NCBI GenBank assembly: GCA_963817735.1
Contig: CAWFPP010000026.1
Coordinates: 177,981 to 241,980 of the forward strand
Direction: 5' to 3'
From: Bog-473 sp963817735
Lineage (GTDB): Bacteria; Actinomycetota; Acidimicrobiia; Acidimicrobiales; RAAP-2
Length of the DNA stretch: 64,000 nucleotides
Part shown: one piece after another, positions 57,469 through 64,000 of the stretch
Position numbering within the stretch: the first letter of the stretch is position 1
How the letters are laid out: each line of letters starts with the position of its first letter
Program-made: the position numbers and the translations under genes
The notes under the pieces: model-generated
The model's database searches: none
Seen by the model: the letters and a program-made list of their open reading frames with translations, nothing else
What the model was told of the DNA's origin: nothing

Positions 57469-58929
57469 ATGGCCCCGGGTTCCCGTGCGCGCGCCCGTGC
57501 CGAGGGTGGCTACCTCTGCGCGGTGTGCGAGGCGACCTCACTGCGCTGGGCGGGAAAGTGCCCCGCCTGCGGCGAGTGGAACACGCTCGGCCCAGCGCCC
57601 GTGCGCCGCGCCATGCCGCGCGCCGGGCAGGCGGACGGGCCCCCGGCCCGCCCGTTGGCCGACGTGTCGACCGACGCCATCCACCCGCTCCCCACCGGGG
57701 TCAGCGAGCTCGACCGCGTCATGGGCGGGGGCGTGGTGGCCGGGTCGGTCACCTTGGTCTTCGGTCCCCCCGGCATCGGGAAGTCCACGCTGCTCTTCCA
57801 GGTCCTGTCCTCGCTGGCGGCGACCGGGCTCGACGTCATGCTGGCCTCGGCCGAGGAGTCGCTGGCCCAGGTGCGCGGCCGGGCCTCGCGCATCGGGCCG
57901 GTGCCCCCGAACCTCCTGGCCATTGAGGGGCCCGACGTGGAGGCGATCGAAGCGGCCGTGACGCGTCACCGCCCCGCCCTGGTGGTGGTCGACTCGCTCC
58001 AGTCCGTGTCGGACCCCGAGCTGGGGCAGCCCGCCGGCAGCCTGGCCCAGGTGCGCACGTGCGTCGAGCGCCTGACCCGCATGGCCAAATCGAGCGGCGC
58101 GCCGCTGCTCCTGGTCGGTCACGTCACGAAGGACGGTGACCTGGCCGGCCCCCGCGCCGTCGAGCACCTGGTCGACACCGTGCTCTCCTTCGACGGCGAC
58201 CGTCATCACGCGCTGCGCGTGCTGACGTCGGTCAAGCACCGCTTCGGGCCGGCGGGGGAGGTGGGGATCTTCGAGATGCGTGACGACGGCCTCCGTGCCG
58301 TGCCCGATCCCGGCCCGCTGCTGCTGGGGGATCGCATGGCCGGCGTCCCCGGCAGCGTCGTCGTGCCGGTCCTCCAAGGGCGTCGACCCCTGCTGGTGGA
58401 GGTGCAGGCGCTCCTCGGCCCCGGCGCCGGCGGAGGGAGCGGGCCGCCGCGGCCGCAGACCCTCGGCATCGACGCGGCCCGGGCCAACCTGCTCCTCGCC
58501 GTCCTGGCCTGTCGCACCGCGGTCGAGGTCCCGGCCTCGGCCCAGATGTTCGCCGCTGCCGTGGGCGGCATCACCGTCACCGAACCGGCCGCCGATCTGG
58601 CCGTCGCGTTGGCCATGGCCTCGGTCATCACGGATACGGCCCTGCCGCCCGACGTCGTCGTCTTCGGCGAGCTGGGACTGGCCGGCGAGGTGCGCACCGT
58701 CCCCGGTGCCGACCGGCGCCTGGCCGAGGCGCAACGAGCCGGGTTCACGCGTGCGCTCGTTCCCGCCTCCATGGCCGCTGCGCCCGGCACCGTGCCATCG
58801 GGGCTGCGGGTGCACGGGGTGCGCACGCTGGCCGACGCGCTGAGCCTGGTCCGATCGGAGGCCGGGCCGAGGGACGGGCCGGGTACGATGCCGGGGTGGC
58901 CGACGGTGCCGGCGGCAGCCAGCCTCTGA
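57469..58929 (+). CDS. radA: DNA repair protein RadA/Sms
   Basis: 486 residues from ATG 57469. N-terminal zinc finger CAVC...CPAC, RecA-like ATPase with Walker A GPPGIGKS, the RadA-specific motif as KHRFG (usually KNRFG), and a C-terminal Lon-protease-like domain (VPASAQMFAAAVGGITVTEP) that lacks a proteolytic dyad. Promotes branch migration in recombination. Its end overlaps disA by 34 nt; RadA is known to act with DisA in other bacteria. Confidence 0.96.
   Translation: MAPGSRARARAEGGYLCAVCEATSLRWAGKCPACGEWNTLGPAPVRRAMPRAGQADGPPARPLADVSTDAIHPLPTGVSELDRVMGGGVVAGSVTLVFGPPGIGKSTLLFQVLSSLAATGLDVMLASAEESLAQVRGRASRIGPVPPNLLAIEGPDVEAIEAAVTRHRPALVVVDSLQSVSDPELGQPAGSLAQVRTCVERLTRMAKSSGAPLLLVGHVTKDGDLAGPRAVEHLVDTVLSFDGDRHHALRVLTSVKHRFGPAGEVGIFEMRDDGLRAVPDPGPLLLGDRMAGVPGSVVVPVLQGRRPLLVEVQALLGPGAGGGSGPPRPQTLGIDAARANLLLAVLACRTAVEVPASAQMFAAAVGGITVTEPAADLAVALAMASVITDTALPPDVVVFGELGLAGEVRTVPGADRRLAEAQRAGFTRALVPASMAAAPGTVPSGLRVHGVRTLADALSLVRSEAGPRDGPGTMPGWPTVPAAASL
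58884..58889 (+). promoter_or_regulatory. Possible -10 element of disA inside the end of radA
   Basis: TACGAT ends 6 nt before GTG 58896, the same spacing as at radA, sigH and others. It would give disA its own leaderless transcript. Confidence 0.35.
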
Positions 58930-59957
58930 ACGACGCGCTGGCGATGATCGCGCCGGGCACCAAGCTCCGCGAGGGTCTCGACCGGATTCTGCAGGCCAAC
59001 CACGGCGCCCTGATTCTGGTCGGCGACGACCCCGCCGTCCTGTCAGTGTGCACCGGCGGCTTCCTGCTCGATGCCGAGTTCACGCCCCAGCGCCTGTCCG
59101 AGCTGGCCAAAATGGATGGCGCCATCATTCTGGCCGCCGACGCCTCGCGCATCGCCCGGGCCAACGTGCATCTCGTCCCCAAGGCCACCATCGCCACCTC
59201 GGAGACCGGGACCCGCCACCGCACGGCCGAGCGGGTGGCCCGCTCCATCGACGTGCCGGTGATCGCCGTCTCCGAGGCGATGGCGACCATCGCCGTGTAC
59301 CGCAACGACCGCAAGCACACGACCCAGTCCGCCGGCTGGCTCATCGACCGCTCGAGCCAGGCGCTGTCCACGCTGCAGCGCTTCCGCTCCCGCTACGACG
59401 ACGCCCTCTCCACGCTGAGCCGGCTCGAGATGGAGGACACGGTCTCGGTGCGCGACGTCGTTGCTGTGCTGCAGCCCGGCGAGATGGTCTGCCGCATCGC
59501 CGTGGAGATCGAGGGGCACCTGGTCGAGCTGGGATCCGACGGCCGTCTCATCCACCTGCAGACCGAGGAGTTGCGCTCCGGCGTGCCCGAGAGCCTGGAT
59601 CTGGTCCTGCACGACTACGCCGACGACAAGGGCATCGCCCATCTGCGCTCACTGTCCAACGACGGGTTGATGGACCTGCCCAAGGTGGTGGCCGCCCTGC
59701 ACCTGCCCGCCTCCGACGACCAGCTGCAGGTCGGGCTGGCCCCGCGCGGCTACCGGCTCCTGCACAGGCTGCCCCAGCAGCTCTCCGCGGTGCTGATCGA
59801 GCGTGTCGTGGACCGTTTCGGCTCCCTGCCCGAGATCCTCTCGGCCTCTGCCGCCGAGCTGGAGTCGGTGGAAGGCATCGGTGCCGCCACCGCCCGGCAC
59901 GTCCGCGACGGCCTGGCCCGTCTCGTCGAGGCCAGCATCTTCGAGCGGTACGAATGA
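58896..59957 (+). CDS. disA: DisA, DNA-integrity scanning diadenylate cyclase
   Basis: 353 residues from GTG 58896. DAC domain with KMDGAIIL (DGA motif) and SETGTRHRTAERVA (RHR motif), a linker helix bundle, and a C-terminal helix-hairpin-helix DNA-binding region (LESVEGIGAATARHVRDGLA). Makes c-di-AMP from two ATP and responds to branched DNA. Paired with radA as in mycobacteria. Confidence 0.97.
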   Translation: MADGAGGSQPLNDALAMIAPGTKLREGLDRILQANHGALILVGDDPAVLSVCTGGFLLDAEFTPQRLSELAKMDGAIILAADASRIARANVHLVPKATIATSETGTRHRTAERVARSIDVPVIAVSEAMATIAVYRNDRKHTTQSAGWLIDRSSQALSTLQRFRSRYDDALSTLSRLEMEDTVSVRDVVAVLQPGEMVCRIAVEIEGHLVELGSDGRLIHLQTEELRSGVPESLDLVLHDYADDKGIAHLRSLSNDGLMDLPKVVAALHLPASDDQLQVGLAPRGYRLLHRLPQQLSAVLIERVVDRFGSLPEILSASAAELESVEGIGAATARHVRDGLARLVEASIFERYE

Positions 59958-59970
59958 CCGGGTGATCTGG

Positions 59971-59976
59971 TAAAAT
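59971..59976 (+). promoter_or_regulatory. Putative -10 element of carD
   Basis: TAAAAT, an AT-rich hexamer in GC-rich surroundings, about 116 nt before GTG 60093. No good -35 is seen 16-18 nt upstream. A 5' leader of about 110 nt would result. Confidence 0.35.
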
Positions 59977-60092
59977 GGACAGTCATCTTCGGACGGGCCA
60001 CCCCCGTCCAGGCTGCCACCGCACAGCATCGCCGCAGTTCCGCGTGCCCGTGCGGGCGCAGCCGATCCACCCACAAGGGAGCCCTGAGTCCT

Positions 60093-60572
60093 GTGTCCTT
60101 CAAGGTCGGAGACAAAGTCGTCTACCCCCACCACGGGGCCGCCGTCATAGAGAAGCGGGAGACCAAGGTCGCCTTCGGTGAGAAGCGCGAGTACCTGGTC
60201 CTGCGGCTCGCCTACGGCGATCTCATCCTGAACGTCCCCGCCGACAACACCGAGGGCGTGGGCCTGCGCGAGGTCATCAACGACGAAGAGGTCGAGGAGG
60301 TGTTCGCCGTGCTGCGCAAGAAGGAGGCGCGCATGCCGACGAACTGGTCCCGCCGCTACAAGAACCACTCCGAGAAGCTGCGCTCCGGCGACATCTACCA
60401 GGTGGCCGAGGTGGTGCGGAACCTCTCCATCCGCGACAAGGACAAGGGCCTGTCCGCCGGGGAGAAGCGCATGCTCCAGCGGGCCCGCCAGATTCTGGTG
60501 TCCGAGCTGACCTTCGCGCTCAACGTGGACGAGGAGACGGCCGAAGAGCGCCTGAACGAGGCCCTGACCTGA
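60093..60572 (+). CDS. carD: CarD family RNA-polymerase-binding transcription regulator
   Basis: 159 residues from GTG 60093; AAGGGA sits rather far (12 nt) upstream. N-terminal Tudor-like RNA-polymerase interaction domain (FKVGDKVVYPHHGAAVIEKR), C-terminal helical DNA-binding domain with WSRRYKNHSEKLRSGDIYQV. Stabilises open promoter complexes, particularly at rRNA promoters. Its place before ispD is conserved in actinobacteria. Confidence 0.95.
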   Translation: MSFKVGDKVVYPHHGAAVIEKRETKVAFGEKREYLVLRLAYGDLILNVPADNTEGVGLREVINDEEVEEVFAVLRKKEARMPTNWSRRYKNHSEKLRSGDIYQVAEVVRNLSIRDKDKGLSAGEKRMLQRARQILVSELTFALNVDEETAEERLNEALT

Positions 60573-60592
60573 TCGACGGTCCCGGTCCGACC

Positions 60593-61291
60593 ATGGCACC
60601 GGTGTGGTCGATCGTCGTGGCCGGGGGCTCCGGACGGCGTTTCGGCCGGTTGAAGCAGTTCTCCCTCCTGGGTGGCCGCCCGGTTCTGCAGTGGGCCGTG
60701 GCGGCGTGCCGGCCCTGTTCTGCCGGCGTGGTCCTGGTGGTGCCCGCCGACGCTGACGCCCCGGACGATGCCGGCGCGCCGCCGTACGGCGCCGATGCCG
60801 GCGCGCCGCTGTACGGCGCCGATGTATTGGTCCACGGCGGGGCCACGCGGGCCGACTCGGTGCGCTGCGGCCTGGCCGCTGTCCCCGACGAGGCCGAGGT
60901 GATCGTGGTGCACGACGCGGCGCGGCCGTTGGCCACGCCGGCCCTCTTCGCCGCCGTCATCGCGGCGGTGACCGACGCCGGTGCGGACGGAGCCGTGCCC
61001 GGCGTCCCGCCGAGTGACACCATCAAGACCGTGGACGAGTCCGGGCGGGTCACCAGCACCCTCGACCGCGCCGCGCTGGTTGCCGTGCAGACCCCCCAGG
61101 CCTTCGCGGCCCGCGTGTTGCGCCGGGCCCACGCCGTGTCCCTCCCGGCCGGGGCCACCGACGACGCCATGCTGGTCGAGGCGATGGGCGCCACCGTGGT
61201 GGTGGTGCCCGGGGAGCCCGGCAACCTCAAGATCACGGACCCCGACGACTTGGCGGCGGCCGAGCGGCTGCTGGCGGAGCGCCGGACGTGA
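60593..61291 (+). CDS. ispD: 2-C-methyl-D-erythritol 4-phosphate cytidylyltransferase
   Basis: 232 residues from ATG 60593. VVAGGSGRRFGRLKQF CTP-binding loop, VIVVHDAARPL, TIKTVD and TPQAF motifs. Makes CDP-ME in the MEP isoprenoid pathway. It contains an internal nine-residue duplication (DAGAPPYGA / DAGAPLYGA) from a 27-bp tandem repeat in a surface-loop region. GTGA overlap with ispF. Confidence 0.93.
   Translation: MAPVWSIVVAGGSGRRFGRLKQFSLLGGRPVLQWAVAACRPCSAGVVLVVPADADAPDDAGAPPYGADAGAPLYGADVLVHGGATRADSVRCGLAAVPDEAEVIVVHDAARPLATPALFAAVIAAVTDAGADGAVPGVPPSDTIKTVDESGRVTSTLDRAALVAVQTPQAFAARVLRRAHAVSLPAGATDDAMLVEAMGATVVVVPGEPGNLKITDPDDLAAAERLLAERRT
60767..60820 (+). repeat. 27-bp tandem duplication inside ispD
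   Basis: Two 27-bp copies (60767-60793 and 60794-60820) differ at a single base and keep the frame. They sit between the third strand and VLVHGGATRADS, where family members vary in length. Confidence 0.9.
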
Positions 61292-61764
61292 GCATGCGCA
61301 TCGGCCAGGGCATCGACGTCCACCCCTTCTCGGAGGACCCTCATCGCCCGCTCGTCCTCGGCGGTGTCGTGATTGAGGGCGGCCGTGGGCTGGGCGGCCA
61401 CAGCGACGCCGACGCCGTGTGCCACGCGCTCGCCGACGCCGTGCTGGGCGCGGTCGGGCTGGGCGACCTGGGTCGGCACTTTCCCGACAGCGACCCCGTG
61501 TGGGAGGGGGCGAACAGCGTGGGCCTGCTGACCGAGGTGGTCGCCATGGCGGCGCAGCACGGTTTCGTCTGCGCCAACGCCGACTGCACCATCGTCGCCG
61601 ACGCCCCCCGCCTGGCTCCGCACACCGCGGCCATGGTGGAGCGCCTCAGCGCCGTGTTGCGGGCACCGGTCTCGGTGAAGGCGACCCGGGCGGAGGGGCT
61701 CGGAGCGCTGGGGCGGGCCGAGGGCATCGCCTGCCTGGCCGTCGTGCTGATGGAGTCGGCGTGA
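61288..61764 (+). CDS. ispF: 2-C-methyl-D-erythritol 2,4-cyclodiphosphate synthase
   Basis: 158 residues from GTG 61288; ATG 61294 is possible. Zinc-binding GIDVHPF and GHSDADAVCHALADA, plus HFPDSDP and the ATRAEGLGALGRAEGIACLA end. Follows ispD directly, fifth step of the MEP pathway; the trimer is cytoplasmic. Confidence 0.95.
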   Translation: MSMRIGQGIDVHPFSEDPHRPLVLGGVVIEGGRGLGGHSDADAVCHALADAVLGAVGLGDLGRHFPDSDPVWEGANSVGLLTEVVAMAAQHGFVCANADCTIVADAPRLAPHTAAMVERLSAVLRAPVSVKATRAEGLGALGRAEGIACLAVVLMESA

Positions 61765-62672
61765 GCCGCCGCCCGCCGCCCCGTGGGCCGTCCCGCCGGT
61801 CGCCGGCGCGCCCGGATCCGCGCCGCGGTGGGAGTGCACGGGGCCGTGGCGATGCGGACGGTGCCGGTGGGCCGCGCCCGGAGCGGCGCCCGGGCCCGCG
61901 CAGCGAGCTCGGCGGTGACCAGGTAGAGGGACGCCGTGCCGTGCTCGAGCTGCTCTCGGTCGGGCGCCGGACGGTGCGCCGGATCATGCTGGCCGAGGAC
62001 CAGGACCCCTCGCCCCAGCTCGACCGCATTGAGGAGTTGGCCGGGCGCTTGCGGGTCCCGGTCGAGACGGTGCCGCGGGCCAGGCTCGACGCCCAGGCCC
62101 GCACCGAGTCGCCCCAAGGCGTGCTCGCCCTGGCCCGGCCGCTCGAGCCGGTGGCGCTCGAGGACCTGGCCGCTCCGGACCGCCGCGGTACCGCGCCGTT
62201 CCTCCTGGTGGCGGCCGGCATCACGGACCCCCGCAACCTGGGCGCCCTCCTGCGTAGCGCCGAGTGCGCCGGGGTGACCGGTGTCGTGCTGCCGCGCCAT
62301 CGCTCGGCGCGGCTGTCGCCCACGGTGACCAAGACGGCGGCCGGCGCGATCGAGCACCTGCCCTTCGCCGTGGTGGGAGGCGTGCCGGCCGCGCTCAGCG
62401 AGCTGCGCGATCTCGGCGTGTGGTCGATCGGCCTGGCCGGCGAGGCGGACCAGTCGCTCTACGACCTGCCGCTCGGCCATGGCCCCGTGGCGCTCGTGGT
62501 GGGCAGCGAGGAGAAGGGGCTGGCGCCGCTGGTGCGCCGGCGCTGCGATGCGGTGGTGGCCATTCCCCAGCACGGCACGCTGCCTTCGCTCAACGTCGGC
62601 GTGGCCGGGGCCGTGGCCTGCTTCGAGGTGGCCCGCCAGCGGGCAGGGGGCGCCGGCCCGCGGGCAGACTGA
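61761..62672 (+). CDS. rlmB: SpoU/TrmH family 23S rRNA 2'-O-methyltransferase (RlmB-like)
   Basis: 303 residues from GTG 61761, overlapping the ispF stop. About 50 basic, Pro/Arg-rich residues precede the substrate-binding domain VEGRRAVLELLSVGRRTVRR. The SPOUT knot follows with ITDPRNLGALLRSAECAG (motif 1), VVGSEEKGLAPLVRRRCD (motif 2) and IPQHGTLPSLNVGVAGAV (motif 3). Methylates ribose in 23S rRNA, family role G2251. cysS, often found before this gene, is absent here. Confidence 0.92.
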   Translation: MSRRPPPRGPSRRSPARPDPRRGGSARGRGDADGAGGPRPERRPGPRSELGGDQVEGRRAVLELLSVGRRTVRRIMLAEDQDPSPQLDRIEELAGRLRVPVETVPRARLDAQARTESPQGVLALARPLEPVALEDLAAPDRRGTAPFLLVAAGITDPRNLGALLRSAECAGVTGVVLPRHRSARLSPTVTKTAAGAIEHLPFAVVGGVPAALSELRDLGVWSIGLAGEADQSLYDLPLGHGPVALVVGSEEKGLAPLVRRRCDAVVAIPQHGTLPSLNVGVAGAVACFEVARQRAGGAGPRAD

Positions 62673-62756
62673 CGCCACGAGGTCCCGCCACTGAGGCACA
62701 TGGGAGCCCGAGGCAGTGTCTGAATTCAGGACATAGGCGACATCCCTGAGGGGGGA

Positions 62757-62778
62757 TGTGTCAAGACATAGGAGACAC
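62757..62778 (+). repeat. IS left inverted repeat (inner copy)
   Basis: TGTGTCAAGACAT followed by AGGAGACAC; the reverse complement matches 63959-63980 at 19 of 22 bases. It ends 20 nt before the transposase start, so it may also contain the transposase promoter. Confidence 0.8.
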
Positions 62779-62798
62779 CCGAGTGGAAGGGGTCTCCT

Positions 62799-63943
62799 AT
62801 GGACAAGGGCCGATTCCTGATCGAGACACACCTGCGGACGGAGCGCCCGATCGCCGAGCTGGCGGCAGCGCACGGGGTGAGCCGGGGCTGGCTCTACAAG
62901 CTCCTTGCCCGCTACCGCAGGGAGGGTTCGGCGGGCCTCGAGCCCCGCTCGCGGCGCCCCAAGACCAGTCCATCGCGTATCGCCGACCTCTACGAGGACG
63001 AGATCGTGCGGATCAGGAAGGAGCTCATCGACTCAGGCTTCGACGCGGGGGCCGAGACGATCCATTTCCACATGGCCACGCCGGGGCGCCAGGTGCCGTC
63101 ACCTTCGACCATCTACCGGGTGCTCAAAGCCCGGGGCTTCGTCACCCCCGAGCCGCACAAGCGACCCAAGAGCTCGTGGACCCGTTTCGTGGCCGAGTTC
63201 CCTAACGAGTGCTGGCAGGCCGACGTCACCCATGTAGAGGTGGCCGACGGTGTCGTCTACGAAGTTCTCAACATCATCGACGACCACTCCCGGCTGTGTG
63301 TGGCGTCCAAGATGTTCGTCACCACCCGCGCCCCCGACGTGGTGCGCACACTCCACAAGGCGGCTGCGACCTGGGGCTATCCCCAGCGCCTCTTGACCGA
63401 CAACGGGCGGATCTTCACGACGCCGCCCGGATCGGGCGTGGGAGCCCTAGAAGCCGAGCTGTTGAGTCTGGGCATCGGCACGAGACATGGCAAGCCCTAC
63501 CATCCCCAGACCCAAGGCAAGGTCGAACGCTTCCACCAGACCCTCAAGAAGTACCTCGCCAAGCAGGACCCCGCCACCACCAAGAAGCTGCTCCAGGGTC
63601 AGCTCAACCGATTCGGCGACTACTACAACACCGAGCGACCCCATCGCGGCATCGGACGCCGCCGGCCGATCGAGGCTTGAACGCCCGCGAGAAGGCGGGA
63701 CCTATCGGTCCTCGCATCGAGGCCGCGGGCTATCGGATCCGCCACGACAAGGTGGACCGCGGAGGTTCGGTGACTCTTCGTTACAAGGGCAAGCTGCACC
63801 ACATCGGAGTGGGGTGCCCCTATGCGGGCTGGAGGGTCATCTTGTTGGTGGCTGGCCTCGACGTGCAGGTCCTCGGCATCGACGGCTCACCGCTCCGGCA
63901 CCTGACGTTGGACCCCAAGGTGGACTACCAGCGGATCCCGTGA
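62799..63943 (+). pseudogene. IS481-family transposase, C-terminus shifted by a one-base deletion
   Basis: ATG 62799 with GGAAGGGG upstream. N-terminal helix-turn-helix (PIAELAAAHGVSRGWLYKLL), then the DDE core: Asp in CWQADVTHVE, Asp in LLTDNGRIF and Glu in QGKVERFHQT, ending YYNTERPHRGIGRRRPIEA at TGA 63678. The usual family tail continues in the -1 frame as LNAREKAGPI, YRIRHDKVDRGGSVTLRYKG, LHHIGVG and LTLDPKVDYQ to 63943. One lost base near 63677 explains this. All three acidic catalytic residues lie before the break, so the shorter protein of 293 residues might still act. Confidence 0.85.
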
Positions 63944-63958
63944 AACGAGGGCATGGCT

Positions 63959-63980
63959 GTGTCTACGATGTCCTGACACA
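63959..63980 (-). repeat. IS right inverted repeat (inner copy)
   Basis: GTGTCTACGATGTCCTGACA begins it; the reverse complement matches the left copy at 62757-62778 with three mismatches. A second, outer ATGTCTC motif follows before the window ends. Confidence 0.8.
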
Positions 63981-64000
63981 GCTGTCTCCGATGTCTCGCG

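Larger units (their letters stand above)
62717..64000 (+). mobile_element. IS481-family insertion sequence, right end at or beyond the window edge
   Basis: A single DDE transposase gene is flanked by matching sequences. Inner inverted copies are 62757-62778 and 63959-63980 (19 of 22 positions). Further copies of GACAT-x-GG-x-GACA lie outside each (left 62730-62742, right about 63983-63995). The left tip is probably TGTCTGAATT at 62717. Insertion is 45 nt after the rlmB stop, so no visible gene is broken. Target duplication cannot be read because the right tip may lie past 64000. Confidence 0.8.

Noticed and set aside
63675..63685. Programmed -1 frameshift in the transposase
   Set aside because: The sequence before the stop (GAGGCTTGA) is not a slippery heptamer and no downstream stem is evident; a one-base deletion is simpler.

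Overview
The window is very GC-rich DNA with compact, frequently overlapping genes (many ATGA/GTGA junctions) and frequent GTG starts. Its housekeeping genes occur in actinobacterial orders: tilS-hpt-folE-folP-folB-folK, panC-panD-nadB-nadC-coaX-lysS, and clpC-radA-disA-carD-ispD-ispF-rlmB. Together with a SigR/RsrA-type sigma/anti-sigma pair, a CGNR zinc-finger protein and secreted proteins carrying GGYWLVASDGG repeats, this points to a deep-branching actinobacterium, most likely of the Acidimicrobiia. The lineage call is inference from gene content; no 16S gene is present.

Layout. 0-6 kb is a cyclic-nucleotide-themed block: the end of an ABC permease, an ABC ATPase fused to a cNMP-binding domain, a giant SARP/BTAD-ATPase regulator and two stand-alone cNMP-binding proteins. 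6-10 kb holds an SDR, a Rieske oxygenase and an acyl-CoA ligase. 10-12.6 kb has tRNA-Thr, a decayed repeat relic and a secreted GH43-like protein. 12.6-16.7 kb has two divergent MFS exporters and a TetR regulator, with twin operator-like palindromes between the pumps. 17-29 kb holds a 2832-residue secreted protein (lectin, pentapeptide solenoid, gingipain/caspase-like domain, Ig-like repeats) followed 41 nt later by a two-domain class III cyclase with ATPase and TPR regions.

29-36 kb carries a CGNR regulator, a membrane protein, a heme-oxygenase-fold protein and the cell-wall set pgeF-murL-murD2, in which MurD2 would add L-Glu and MurL would epimerise it to D-Glu. 36-39 kb has a MerR regulator, a MaoC dehydratase, an SDR and a P450. 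39-53 kb is core metabolism: the stress sigma factor and its zinc anti-sigma, a DUF2342 protease, a tilS-hpt fusion, folate genes with an embedded pseudophosphatase, pantothenate and NAD genes, and lysS. 53-62.7 kb has a polyprenyl synthase, clpC, a GNAT gene, radA, disA, carD, ispD, ispF and rlmB. An IS481-family element fills the right edge.

Recurring themes are a TANNNT-N6-start arrangement suggesting leaderless transcripts (tenA-like, CGNR, merR, sigH, radA, disA), and several single-base indels (tetR, nadB, the GNAT gene, the transposase) that are either real gene decay or residual sequence error.
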